NCBI RefSeq assembly: GCF_000004825.1
Contig: NW_008805068.1
Coordinates: forward strand, 744,001-808,000
Length of the DNA stretch: 64,000 nucleotides
Source: Heterostelium album PN500
Lineage: Eukaryota; Evosea; Eumycetozoa; Acytosteliales; Acytosteliaceae
Reading direction: 5' to 3'
Shown here piece after piece: positions 1 to 13,380 of the stretch. Every line of letters starts with the position of its first letter. The first letter of the stretch is position 1. The notes under the pieces were generated by a model. The model ran no database searches and was not told where the DNA came from. It saw only the letters and a list, made by a program, of their open reading frames with translations. Both the position numbers and the translations under genes were made by a program.

Positions 1-3000
1 GAAATAAGATCTAAAGAAAATCAATTATTTAATTTAATTGCTATGAATTCATTCTCAAATAATAATATTCTACCCACTTTCATTGGTTATTCCTCCAATA
101 CATCTTCATCTCATTATTTATGTCAAACCCCTATTCAAACTAGTCTATCATTTAATCAAAGTTTATATAACTTTAAAGATAACATAGTTTTATTAAATAA
201 TAGAATGATATCTAAAGAAATACAATGTAAGTTATTTATTTAATATTTATAAATTATTATTATTTATTAATTTTCCATATTAGATATTACAAATAATAAT
301 CTTATAGTCAATGATATTTTTGAAAATGTTATAGATGGGAATATTTATATTCGTTCAGATTTTAGACTTGGTCAATCAGATTCATTCAAAATCGAATATA
401 ATTATCAAACAGTTCAATTCAAATTCCCATTTGGTTTTGGAAAAGGAACACTTAAGCAATATAATCATATCTTTGACTATCCATTTTCAGTTTATACCCA
501 ATCAATGAATGTATTACCAATATATCAAATTCAACCATTCATTCCTCAAACATATAACAATCCTATTCCTGAAGTTGGTAAGTAACGTTATTTTGTAAAA
601 ACTAATCAAAAAAAACAATTTATTAATTTTTATTTTATTCTCATTTTTTTTTTACAAAATATTTAGATAAAACAGCACCATTCTTAATCAGTTGTAATAT
701 TACAGCATTATCATATTATTCATTTAGATACACTATTCAAGCTGGAGATATAGAAAGTGGAATCTACAGTATTACAATTCTCGAGGATTATGATCCAAGA
801 GGTGAAGGAACTGTTATTCTATATCAATCAAATATAATTGGTGGAAATATATGGAATGGTACTTTCAGTGTAGATATGAATGTAGATGGTTACAATCACG
901 ATTCATCATTCAGTATTGTCATTGAATCAAGATCTGGTTTGAAATCTATTTTCAAAAGTGAAACTTTCATTCCCTTCACTGTTAACTATATTAACAGATT
1001 CCCAAAGAAAGGTATGATACTATTAAATTTGAATTAAAAGAATAACATTAAGCTAATACTATTTTTATTATTAGTTTACTGGTCTGTAGATGATATTTTA
1101 GATATACAAGCAGTATTTAACGATACAAATCCGATTGGAAAATATACTTCAAAGCTCTTCCTACTATTAGCTGGCCAAGATGATGATATTATCCCAAGGA
1201 TTCAAATCGATATTTTACCACCAAATCTTTCAAAAAGTAACATGATATTGTCAGGTAGCTTTGTTCCAGGAACAGGTTTTCATGAGTTTTCACTTCCGTA
1301 TATTCCTTACTCCTCTAGTTTTGGTGACAACTTGAACTATGTTCTTCTTGGTGACCGAGACATTCCTTCCAAGTTTGTGCTAAGTAGATTCACCAATTAC
1401 TACATCAGAGTCGAATCCTATTCGGATATTGTCATGATGCCACCGACATTGAAAGCAATCGATATTACAACTCTAGAGCAAGGATTACAATTCAATTTCA
1501 CATTCCAATGCTTTGGTCAAGTCAATTGTGAAAATACACCAATTACCAATGGATATGTTGTGATTCAAGGTGAATATGATCCTGTTCCAAAGAGATTTAA
1601 TTTTTCACAAATTTCAAACAATTTTGCGTCACTCGTCGAGCTATCCAAAACAACATGCCGAAGTCAAAACTATACCGTTGTATCAGCATATCTTTCAGAT
1701 GGTTACAGAGAATCAGATTCTGATGATCCAAACACCATTAGTCCATTCCTATATATTCAAAGAGATAATCTTTCAGTGTATCATCTCTGCTATACACCAG
1801 CTCCAGACTCAAATCCACCAACTTTAACATCGTTCTCAATGTCTCCAACATCAATCAATGCATCTATCGCATATTTTATAGTTGTCCAAGTTGTTATTGA
1901 AGATGACCAAAGAATCAAATATTTCCCAACTTTGTATTTCACTTCGTTTCTTGGCAATATAAGAGAGATCGAACATACAACATCTACATGTTCAGCACAA
2001 AAAAATTCATGCATTTTAAATTATTTTTTTCCATTGGGAAGCTACTGGGGAGCAGGAAATATATCGGTGTCTCTCTACGGATTAACAGATGAATACGATA
2101 ACTTTAACGGATATTCAACTTATGATCTCAGTAAATTCAATCAATCGATCATTCACCGTAAATATGATGGTGAACCACCAACTCCTGCTCCATATACGCC
2201 ACAACCAACAACAAAACCACCAACAACACCTCCACCACCATGCACCAATCAATGTTCAAACAATGGTGTATGCATCCTAAACAATCAATGTAAATGCAAT
2301 TCAGGATATTTCGGTCCAAATTGTGAAGGTACTTCATTTGCCATTCCAAAACCACTTCCAGATCCAGAAGAACCAAGAGTGATTTCAGATCCAAAATCAG
2401 ATATCAATCTTGAAATTTCAATTGAAGAATTGGTTGAAATCGATTCATTGGAAGTTGTAAGCAATCGATATTCACTTTTAAATAAGAAATGGACATTGAT
2501 GACATCGAATAACAACAATACATACAAATACTCTTTGGCAATCAACAATGAAACCAATTTATACATTCAAATCGATTGGTCAGATCAAGAGAGAATCATT
2601 CAATTTGCAGGATTAAACATTACAATTGCACCACACAGTTTGAAATACACGATTTCACTCGACCATTATTCATTCAAATCGAATCTCAATTTTCTTCAAT
2701 TGAGAATGTCAACCAACTTTAGTTCCAACGATGAAAAGTGTTCATCATCGATCGAAACATCAGGAAACAACAACGATTTGGAATGGATCAAACTTCAATA
2801 CAATGGAAAGATCCTTTATGGTAGATTCGTTCAAATTGCATTGGTCGATGATCAACCACAAAAAGCATCGACAAAGTTGATCGAATCCGAAGAAGAAGGT
2901 GGATCATCTTATTTTGGAATTAACATTCCATTTTTCGTCAATACAGTCGTATTAGATCCCGATTTCTCAGTGTTGGTAACTGATCAATATGATAAATGCA

Positions 3001-3176
3001 AAGATCCGTTATTATCTACTGGTGCCATCATTGGAATTGCTGTTGGTGGTGCTGTCTTTGTCATTCTCTCATTAACTTCATTCATAATATTTTACAATAG
3101 AACGAGAAGAGCAATATTGGTATACAAATTAAAATCATTGTTGAAACCAAAATCAAATACTGTGGAACTTAATTAA
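1..3176 (+). CDS. ComC-like EGF-domain type I membrane protein, copy 1 (5' end outside window)
   Basis: Probable cell-surface glycoprotein of the dictyostelid ComC family; the role is inferred as adhesion or cell-cell signalling. Exons read 1-226, 284-577, 667-1011 and 1075-3176; the reading frame is open at base 1, so the signal peptide and N-terminus lie upstream. The visible part is about 988 residues. It shows beta-rich extracellular repeats with many N-glycosylation sequons, a Pro/Thr-rich spacer (about 2170-2240), one EGF-like module (CSNNGVCILNNQCKCNSGYF, about 2250-2325), a conserved C-terminal extracellular domain (about 2400-2990), one membrane segment near GAIIGIAVGGAVFV, and a short basic tail. 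The last three exon lengths (294, 345, 2102 nt) equal those of copy 2 exactly. It is the first of three tandem copies. Family assignment rests on memory of ComC architecture and the EGF signature; function is not shown by sequence. Confidence 0.85.
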
Positions 3177-3509
3177 ATAAATCTTTTAATATTATAAAAT
3201 CAGCTTTAAAATTTTTATTTGATCATTGTTCAAAGTTGTGTGGATTTGGGGGTATTTTTTGTAAATTTTTCAAAAAACCCTTCAACTTTTTGACCAGTAA
3301 AGTTTAGATGACCCTTGGAGCGAACACCCCCATTTTTTTTTGATAAAAAAATGATCGACACCGGTTTATGTCTTTTTTATAGCTTTTTTTCTTTGAAGAC
3401 AAATTTTTAAGGTCTTCACATTATTATGTTGGGTTTTACATCCGAGTTAGTATAAGCGATTAAAAATAAACAAATTAGCTTTTTGATTTTTATTTCAGAA
3501 TTGTAGAAA
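3177..3509. other. Intergenic region between ComC-like copies 1 and 2
   Basis: AT-rich spacer with T-runs and no credible ORF. It must contain the 3' processing signals of copy 1 and the promoter of copy 2. A less AT-rich patch lies around 3290-3340 (acccttggagcgaacacccc), but I recognise no element in it. Confidence 0.5.
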
Positions 3510-6500
3510 ATGAATAAACATTTATTACAAATAGTATTTATTCTTTTGTTTATTTGTAAATTAAACTGTAATTATTATTGTTATAAAACAGAAAAAAAGT
3601 TTCTTTATATTAATAGAATTTTTAAAAATAGATGCCTTTACTGCTAGTACAGTTTTAAACAAAAGTCCTGATGATGAACCACGATATGGAACACCAAATT
3701 GTAGTTTTATTGGTCAAGTTCTAGTTGTGAATGCTTCAGAAACAGTTGAACTGACAAGTGACTACTCTTTTACCTCGGAAGTCAATGTTATCGATCAAAA
3801 TAGCATTAGTGCAACTTTGTACTTTAGTGTATCACCCAACACCAAGAATGTTCCTATTTCTATAAACAAACTGATTACTCTATCGTTTGCTTTCGATTGC
3901 CAAGCTCCACCTCTTTTATATATCTTAAATGCAGCTAATGCCCCTTACTTCTATGACAGGAGGATATCATTACAAACTGTTGCCACATTATTTTTAAACT
4001 ATTCGCTTCCATACGATAATATTAAATGCGAGACTTTAGGTGAATCCTCTTATTGTTTCAACTGCTCCATCAGTCCTACTCCAAATATAAAATATTCTTA
4101 CAATATTTTTGTTGACCCAATCTATAATACAACTTGCAACTATTCAACACCAATTAGTATTCAACTAAAAGACAACTTCAACTCCAACACTGTCAATTTC
4201 CAATTGAATACCGCCAATACATATTCAAAACTAAAGAGTACCAACTTTAAATCTCAAATGAGATATCCAAACACGACAGTAATAACCGCAACCTATAATA
4301 GTAATAACATCGAACCTCTGGTCTCTTCAGTTTTTGAAATTGAATCCAGTATCAATGAATTGTATAGCCTAGTTGTAGAGAATTCACTTCCAATCAGTTA
4401 TGGACTTCCAACTTTCATAGGATTCTCACAAACCAAGTTATCGGGAAATTATTTATGTCAAAAATCAATTCAATCAAATGTATCTTTCGATCAAAAACTA
4501 TTCAACATGAAGGATAATTTGGTTCTATTAGATAACTATCAGATATCTAGAGATGTAAACTGTAAGTTTTAAATATAAGATTTTTTTCCTTAATTATTCT
4601 AATCAAAAAAATTCTTAGATTTGTCAGGTATAAATCTTTCCATTAATAATTTAGATACAATCATTATAGACGGTAATATTTATAGTCGTTCAGACTTCAC
4701 ACTTGGTCAATCGGATTCATTCAAAATCAAATATAATGACCAACTAATTCAATTCAAATTCCCATTTGGTTTTGGAAAAGGAACTCTAAAACAATATAAT
4801 CATATTTTTAATAATCCGTTTTCAGTTTATACTCCATCAATGACTGTTTTACCAAACTATCAAGCACAACCGATCAATTCTCAAACATTTAGCAATCCAA
4901 TTCCACAAGTTGGTAAGTAAAATATTATTTTTTTTTGTTTACATTTTATTTATTTATTTTTTTATAATTTTTTTTTAGATAAAACAGCACCATTCTTAAT
5001 CAGTTGTAATATTACAGCACTATCATATTATTCATTTAGATACACTATTCAAGCTGGAGATATAGAAAGTGGAATCTACAGTATTACAATTCTCGAGGAT
5101 TATGATCCAAGAGGTGAAGGAACTGTTATTCTATATCAATCAAATATAATTGGTGGAAATATATGGAATGGTACTTTCAGTGTAGATATGAATGTAGATG
5201 GTTACAATCACGATTCATCATTCAGTATTGTCATTGAATCAAGATCTGGTTTGAAATCTATTTTCAAAAGTGAAACTTTCATTCCTTACACATCCGTTTA
5301 TATTGATAAATTCCCTAAAAGAGGTAAATACCTTTTTTTTCTTTTTTTTTTTTATTAATTTATTAACCATCATTTTCATAGTTTCATGGGGTCTCCAGGA
5401 TGTCCTAGCAATTTCAACAACATACACAGACTCAGATCCACTTTTCAACTATACATCTATATTGTCTTTGAAGCTAATGAATCCAGATGCAAATTTGGTA
5501 CCAAGGATACAAATTGATGCACTACCACCACATCTTTCGAAAAAAAGTATTATTATATCCGGTACTTTTAACAGTGGATCAAACCTTTATGATTTTTCGG
5601 TCCCACATATTCCATACTCTTCCAGCTTTGGTGATAATATAAACTATGTACTTCTTGGTGACACAGATATGCCTTCTAAGATTTCTTTACATTCATTCGC
5701 CAACTACTACCTAAATGTTGAAGCAAAGTCAGACATTATCATGATACCACCAACATTAAAATCAGTTGTACCACTCAGCGGAGGACAGTTCAATTTCACA
5801 TTCCAATGCTTTGGTCAAGTCAATTGTGAAAACACTATAATCACCATTGGATACGTTGTGATTCAAGGTGAATATGATCCTGTTCCAAAGAAATTTAGTT
5901 TTACTCAAATTTCAAACTCGTATATTTCACCTCCTCTCAATATCACAACAACATCATGCAGAAGCCAAACCTACACAGTTATATCAGCATATCTTTCAGA
6001 TGGTTACAGAGAATCAGATTCTGATGATCCAAACACCATTAGTCCATTCCTTTATGTGAACCAAACGGATCTCTCATTTATATCTGTATGCTCGACTCCA
6101 AATCCAGACATAATTCTACCAAAATTAAATTCATTCACATTAAGTCCACCTGCAATCAATGCTTCAGTTAGCAACTTTATAATTGTCAAGATCTCAGTAT
6201 CCGATGACCAAAGAATCAAATATTTCCCAACTCTATATTTGACTTCACTTCTTGGAAATATAAGAGTAGTAGATCCCCCTACACCAACATGCAATGTAGA
6301 TAATAATGTTTGTACAGTCATCTATTTCTTAACATTACCAAGCTACTGGGGAGCAGGAAACATATCGGTATCTCTTTATGGATTAACAGATGAATACGAT
6401 AACTTTAATGGATATTCAACTTATGATCTCAGTAAATTCAATCAATCGATCATTCATCGTAAATATGATAGTGAACCACCAGCACCCACGCCATCAATTA

Positions 6501-7483
6501 AGCCACTCACTCCAACACTCTCTCCACCAATATTAATATGTACAAAGAAATGTTCAAACAATGGTGTATGCATCCTAAACAATCAATGTAAATGCAATCC
6601 AGGATTTTTTGGTCCAAATTGTGAAGGCAGATCCTACCCCATTCCAAAACCACTTCCAGATCCAGAAGAACCAAGAGTGATTTCAGACCCAAACTCAGAT
6701 ATCAATCTTGATATTTCAATTGAAGAATTGGTTGAAATCGATTCTTTGGAAGTTGTAAACAATCGATATTCACTTTTAAATAAGAAATGGACATTGATGA
6801 CATCGAATAACAACAATACATACAAATACTCTTTGGCAATCAACAATGAAACCAATTTATACATTCAAATCGATTGGTCAGATCAAGAGAGAATCATTCA
6901 ATTTGCAGGATTAAACATTACAATTGCACCACACAGTTTGAAATACACGATTTCACTCGACCATTACTCATTCAAATCGAATCTCAATTATCTTCAATTG
7001 AGAATGTCAACCAACTTTAGTTCCAACGATGAAAAGTGTTCATCATCGATCGAAACATCAGGAGACAACAACGATTTGGAATGGATCAAACTTCAATACA
7101 ATGGAAAGATTCTTTATGGTAGATTCGTTCAAATTGCATTGGTCGATGGTCAACCACAAAAAGCATCGACAAAGTTGATCGAATCCGAAGAAGAAGGTGG
7201 ATCATCTTATTTTGGAATTAATATACCTTTCTACATTAATGACGTCACTCTAGACCCAGATTTCTCAGTGTTGGTAACTGATCAATATGATAAATGCAAA
7301 GATCCGTTATTATCTACTGGTGCCATCATTGGTATCGCTGTTGGTGGTGCTGTCTTTGTAGTTTTATTAATAGCTACAATCGTTATAATGAGTAACAGAA
7401 CAAGAAGAATCAAGATGGCATATACTTTGAAATCAAAGTTTAAAATTAAATCAAGTAATGATGTTTCACTGAAATCAAGATAA
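3510..7483 (+). CDS. ComC-like EGF-domain type I membrane protein, copy 2
   Basis: Full-length member of the tandem family, about 1242 residues. Exons are 3510-3567 (signal peptide: Met, then a hydrophobic run ending in KLN), 3632-4561, 4619-4912, 4979-5323 and 5382-7483; all junctions are GT-AG and in phase. The protein has a signal peptide, a long beta-rich ectodomain with many N-glycosylation sequons, a Pro-rich spacer (about 6470-6530), an EGF-like module (CSNNGVCILNNQCKCNPGFF, about 6545-6625), a conserved membrane-proximal domain, a single TM helix (GAIIGIAVGGAVFVVLL) and a basic cytoplasmic tail. The 345-nt exon starting at 4979 is almost identical to the matching exon of copy 1, whereas neighbouring exons have diverged. 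The start is well supported because the 58-nt signal exon has the same form in copy 3. Inferred role: cell-surface recognition or signalling. Confidence 0.88.
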
Positions 7484-7759
7484 TCATAATAAAAAAGAAA
7501 AAATTCGTCAATTCCTATTAAATTAAAAAAATTCATATTAAATTAAAAAAAAAACAAAAATTTCAAATAATAAAAAAAATAAGAAAAAAAAAAGAATTGG
7601 AAAAATTTAAAATGGGTTGTGATTGGGGCTTGATTTATTGTGCCGAAAAAAAATGTTGCAAAACCCATCAAAATCGATTCAAAGTTTGATCAAAAAATAT
7701 CTGATATATAAAACTGTTTAAAAGTATTTTACGAATTTATTTCTATTTATAAACAAATA

Positions 7760-10700
7760 ATGAATCTTTTTTATATAATAATAACATTAATAATATCTAT
7801 ATTTGTTTCATCATATAATGGTATATAAATAACTAAAATAATGTCTGATTAATTAAAATGTATTAAAGTATTTTTTTTTATAAATGTTATTTTAGCGCAA
7901 TTAAATATCATAAATATTGATCAAGGTCTTGGTAAATATGTAGTTTTAGATACATCATCTCAATACGGCACACCGAATTGTGATCTTAGAGTGTCTTTGA
8001 ATATTTTTGGAAATAGCAGTATCACCAAGTTTATTCATAAAACCAATAACGTACCATTTTCCTATGACTATTACTACTTGAATGCTTCAAGTTTAAACTT
8101 AGTTGCAGTCATTAAGTTTACCGTCGATCCAACCATTCAGAATATTCTTTATTCCCTCGACAACATAGACATATTTAATATTTCAACAGTCAACTATTGT
8201 ATACAACAACCAGCGGACATCAACCTGACCTATTCTGCGAACCCTATTACATTTTCAAACAGATTAGTTTCTTTGCAACTACAGACCATAGTTTTTGTTA
8301 ATGGACTTGCATACAGTGCACCTTACACATGTAAGGCATTATATGTTGGTGGTCCAAACAATTGTTTCCAATGTAATATGTACGCCACATATCCATTCAC
8401 TGGATATTACAATCTTACGATTGATCCTATTCTCACCACAGCTGGATGTGATTACAGTGCGCAACTAAATGTAACTTTGACTCGTACAAATGGTGAAAGC
8501 AGTGCCATGCAGCTAGCGAATCCGATTGGATCATTGGTTCCCCCGACCACTCCATCACAACAATCATATCCAACTGACTCGGTTCTTACTTTTAAATATG
8601 GATATCCAAAGCCAACACTATCAACAGTTTTAAGCTTACCAGGTCAGCCAAATTTATTGTATAACATCTATGCTTCTAGTACCCCAAGTTCTTATAATGA
8701 AGGAAAGGAATTAAAGTATATGGGGTTCTCGACGTTTCTGGGAAACAATTCTTTTTACTTGTGCCAAGTACCTCTAACAGCCTCGGGCCAAGTTACACAG
8801 AAATTTAAAACAATCATGCCAAACGGTGCCCAGTCAGTAGTAGCAAATAACGCACCTAATATATTGGTTTCGAGTAAGATATTTATTTTAATTTAAACAG
8901 ATTCTCATTTCTAACATTTGATATTTCAGCTGAAATCAATATAATTTTACAAGTAAACACTCTTCAGGCGATATTCTTTAATGGAAATGCTTTTGTAAGA
9001 TCAAATTTCACCCTATCACAGTCAAAATCTTTTGGTATAACCTATGGTAGTCGAAACATAGAGTTCCCTTTCCCATTTGGTTATGGTGAAGGTAATTTGA
9101 AACAATATAATCATGTATTTGATTATCCAATTTCAATTTACCAAAGTGGTATTAATGTTCAAGCAACATATCAAAATCAAAATATTCCACCATATAACTA
9201 TACCAATCAAAATGTTTCCGGTAAGAATTCTTTGATAATTAGTTTTTCAAATTACATTCTAATTTTTTATGAAAACTTTATAGATACTACTCCTCCATTT
9301 TTGGTATCTATTAATATTAGACCTCTTTCACTGTATTCTTATGAGTATATTATTGTTGCTGGAGATAATGAAAGTGGAGTTTACACCATCAGGATCTACG
9401 AAGATAACGATCCAAGTCAATTTGGTTATGTAATTTTCTCGATTTCAGATTTGGTGAATGGTACTACTTGGAGTGGAACCTATAAAAAAAATATTGCTAC
9501 TATAGGTTATAATCATGATAAATCATTTTCGATTGTCATTGAAGATAGAGCAGGTCAAATTTCAACCTATAGAAGTGGACAGTTTATTCCATACTATAAT
9601 TTCTTTATACAACCATTCCCCAAACAAGGTATATATAAACAAAATTAAGTTATAAATCTATCTTTTATTAATTTATATTATAATATAGTATCTTGGAATG
9701 CCAATAATATTACTTCTTTCGGTTTTGCTTCACAGGAAGTTGATATTTCTGGTGGTAAAGTGGTCCAAAACAAACTTTCAATGAAAGTAACGAATCCAAT
9801 TCAAAACATGTACGTGTTTATTGAAGTATATTCGATGAGTCCCACTATACCAAACATGAGAAGAATTGGAGGTGCAATTGATATGAACAGCGGTACCATA
9901 TCAATTTTGTTCAGTACACCGTACAATATTTCAACCAATGGAGAAAACCTTTATTTCATTCTCAAAGGTGACCAAGATATTCATTCAGCCTACCTTATGA
10001 ATAAGTTCATCCAGAAATGCATTATAAACTCCACCGATAGTTTGGTTATGCCTCCAGTATTCAAAGATATCCAATTGACAGCGACTCAAACTGGTATCAA
10101 TATTAAAGCTGACATTTTCTGCTTCGGACAGGACGGTTGTGGAAATGCAATAATAGGTGGAACAATGTACATCCAAGGAGAATATGATCCAATTGTATAC
10201 CCACTCTCCTTCCCCAACACCAATGCCACCACCTTGTTTTTCGATCTACCATTGAAACAAGCATACTGTAGAAACCAGACCTATTCAGTTGTTTATGCAT
10301 TTATACATACTGATGCAGGTCTGAGGGTTTCAGACTCTTCAAATCCAAATTATATAAACCCATTTATGTATATAATCCAAGACAAACTCTCTCTGGAATA
10401 TGAATGTACAACACCAACACCAGATACAACTCCACCCATTCTCGAAAGTTTCTTTATGTACCCAACAACTCTTCTGGCGAACGAAACAACGACCGTATAT
10501 TTTAATTTGACAATCTCTGATGATCGCGGCTTTAAAAACTTCCCATACATCTACACTGCAATCGATAAACTACCAGGTCTCACCAGAGTAGACCAATCCT
10601 CTTACAACTGTACTTTTATCAAGGTACCAACAAACAAAACAGTTTGTGCTTTGTCCTATCAAACAAAGTTTTCCGCAAAAGATAGTTTCCCAATGGGAAA

Positions 10701-11829
10701 TATCTCGGTTTCTTTATACGGACTTTTAGATGAATACGATAACTTTAACGGATATTCAACTTATGATCTCAGCAAATTCAATATATCGACATTATATGTA
10801 CTCTACCCGAATCAACCTGTTCCACTACCAACTACAACCCCCAAACCAACTCAAACACCAACTTTCACTCCTTCGGTCACTCCTATACCATGTAGCAATA
10901 AATGTTCAGACAACGGTGTGTGCATCCTAAACAATCAATGTAAATGCAATCCAGGTTTTTTCGGTCCAAATTGTGAAGGAAAACCAGTTTTGATGCCAAA
11001 GCCTGTTCCAAACCCAGATGAACCAAATGTTGTATCCAATCCAAATTCCGATGTAAATCTTGAAATTTCAATTGAAGAATTGGTTGAAATCGATTCTTTG
11101 GATGTTGAATACTCTCGATATTCACTTTCAAACAAAAAATGGTCAATGATGTCATCAAACAACAATAATACTAACAAATATTCATTGGCAATCAACAATG
11201 AAACCAATTTATACATTCAAATCGATTGGTCAGATCAAGAGAGAATCATTCAATTTGCAGGATTAAACATTACAATTGCGCCACACAGTTTGAAATACAC
11301 GATTTCACTCGATCATTACTCATTCAAATCGAATCTTAATTATCTTCAATTAAGAATGTCAACCAAATTCAATGCCACTGATGAAAAGTGTTCATCATCG
11401 ATCGAGACATCAGGAAACAACAACGATTTGGAATGGATCAAACTTCAATACAATGGAAAGATCCTTTATGGTAGATTCGTTCAAATTGCATTGGTCGATG
11501 GTCAACCACAAAAAGCATCGACCAAGTTGATCGAATCCGAGGAAGAAGGTGGAATCTCCTATTTAGGTATCAACATTCCATTTTACTCTAACGATGTTAT
11601 TCTGGATCCTGATTTCTCCGTATTACTATCCAATGACCCTGTTGAATGTAAAGAAAAACCTACACTATCGACTGGTGCCATCATTGGTATCGCTGTTGGT
11701 GGTGCTGCAGTGGTTGCTATTGTATTTTTAGCAGTAATACTTTCCAGTAGAACCAGAAGAATGAAAATCATGTACAATTTACGTTCAATGACAAGTCGAA
11801 AAGAATCATCGAATGTGCAACTAAAATAA
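7760..11829 (+). CDS. ComC-like EGF-domain type I membrane protein, copy 3
   Basis: Third tandem member, about 1271 residues and the most diverged. Exons are 7760-7820 (signal peptide, ending FVSSYN), 7896-8873, 8930-9220, 9284-9628 and 9689-11829. The domain order matches copies 1 and 2: signal peptide, beta-rich glycosylated ectodomain, Thr/Pro-rich spacer (about 10810-10890), EGF-like module (CSDNGVCILNNQCKCNPGFF, about 10905-10975), conserved membrane-proximal domain, TM helix (GAIIGIAVGGAAVVAIV) and a basic tail (RTRRMK). Intron 9221-9283 is 63 nt and has no in-frame stop, so its retention would leave a continuous frame. The gene is convergent with the uridine kinase-like gene 103 bases downstream. 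Function is inferred from the family only. Confidence 0.87.
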
Positions 11830-11932
11830 ATAAAGAAATAGTTTATTATCAATGTATTAAATATCTTTGATTATCGAGTATTGTATATTTAAAAACATTT
11901 TTAATTTATAAATTAACGTATTATTATTATTA

Positions 11933-13380
11933 TTAAAGTTTTGGTTGTAAGAAACTACTTAATAATAATGATGATTCTTGTTTGTTATTACTATTATTGG
12001 TACTATTACTAATATTACTGGAATTCAAAGTATTATTTAAAGCTGGTGATTGTCCATTCGATTTCTTATATTTCTCTTGGTATAATTCTATATATGACTT
12101 TTGGATGTATTCCTTTTCGCCAAGTCCAAGCTTCTTTCCGGCTTCCTGTACAGAGTTGGCGTCGAAACCCTTGATCTGAACAAAGGTCTGTCCCAACTCT
12201 TCGAGCTCGTCGAAACTTATAATGATTTTGCCATCCTTGAAGATAGTGGATTTACGATGGATGATGGCGACCATCTGGTAACCGAGCGACATCAGACCAC
12301 CGAGCATGTTGACACCAACGATAAAGTCGACACGTGGCGAAATGATGAATCCTGATTCTTTGATCTCCTCACTGAACATGATACTGTAGATACCGTCACT
12401 GTTTCTCACACGGATCCAATCGTAGGACGAGGTCTCGGTGACACCGGGTGGAATCAAATAGATATCGTAGTACTGAGCGACGGTTTGAGTCACCGGTTTG
12501 TTGAGAACGGCAAGCACCTGCTCCTGAGTGACGGCGGCCTTCACCGACTTGAGGATATAGATCGGGTTGAGCAGTCCAGAAAAAGGATTGAACTTGTTGA
12601 CGATTTTAATTTCCGCAAGCTGTAGGTCGGGTTCGATGAAAGCTTTGTACATTGGGTAGACAGTGTCGGTGATCTGTTGCAGCGACTCGTGTGGCTGCTG
12701 TCCGGTACGCGAGACATCTCTAAAGATACGCTTGATCAAGTCAAAGTGGACACCTCCCGATATAGAAATACGAAGATCCAACAAATCACGAATCTCCTCG
12801 TGCAAAGCGTAGATACCTTCGATCAAGACAACCTTGGATTCGGGTGGTTGCACATTCTTATAGGCGTATCTTCCACTCTTGGTAAAGTCGTAGAGTGGTA
12901 GGTCGGTGGCACGATTTCCAACCAGATCAGTAATATTCTTTCTCAACAACTCAAAGTCAACCAATCTATAATCGTCATAGTTCTCCTCCAAGATTTGTCT
13001 TGAACTATCTAAATAGTTATCCATTGAAATTAAACTATAAAAAAAAGATAAAAATTGAGAGCGAGAATTTCGATGATTAATAAACTATTTGTTTATAAAA
13101 TAACTATGTATTATAATATTTATAGATTTCTACATACACAGTCTTTGGTAAAACTGATACAATTTTATGAGCAAGACTTGTCTTTCCAGCTCCACTAGGA
13201 CCGGCAACACCAATAACAATGACCCTCGATGCATTCTTTTTTCTCAACAATTGAATTGCCTTGACTGACATAAAGAATCCTTTATCGAACGACTGTTTTC
13301 CACTGTTAATTAAAATTGTTAGAGTGAATGAATTCGTTTAATATTTCTTACCAAAGTTTCACTCTTTGATCTGATGGCAT
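11933..13380 (-). CDS. Uridine kinase-like P-loop domain fused to CYTH/triphosphate tunnel domain
   Basis: About 431 residues in three exons on the minus strand: 13380-13352, 13302-13138 and 13034-11933. The N-terminal half is a phosphoribulokinase/uridine-kinase fold: Walker A GPSGAGKT near residue 45, then the conserved ISMDNY strand and VVLIEGIYAL. The C-terminal half (from about VKAAVTQEQVL) resembles a CYTH/TTM domain (DIYLIPPG, YDWIRVRNSDG), as in plant TTM1/TTM2 proteins, which are known as pyrophosphatases with a similar uridine-kinase-like N-terminus. The tail is Asn/Ser-rich. I chose the ATG at 13380 because it gives in-phase splicing into the Walker A exon; an ATG at about 13427 is out of phase with that splice. 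The substrate cannot be told from sequence: uridine kinase or polyphosphate/pyrophosphate hydrolase. Confidence 0.85.

Noticed and set aside
5239-5448. Minus-strand ORF across an intron of ComC-like copy 2
   Set aside because: Overlaps a well-supported exon-intron junction on the plus strand and includes a poly-Lys artefact of the T-run.
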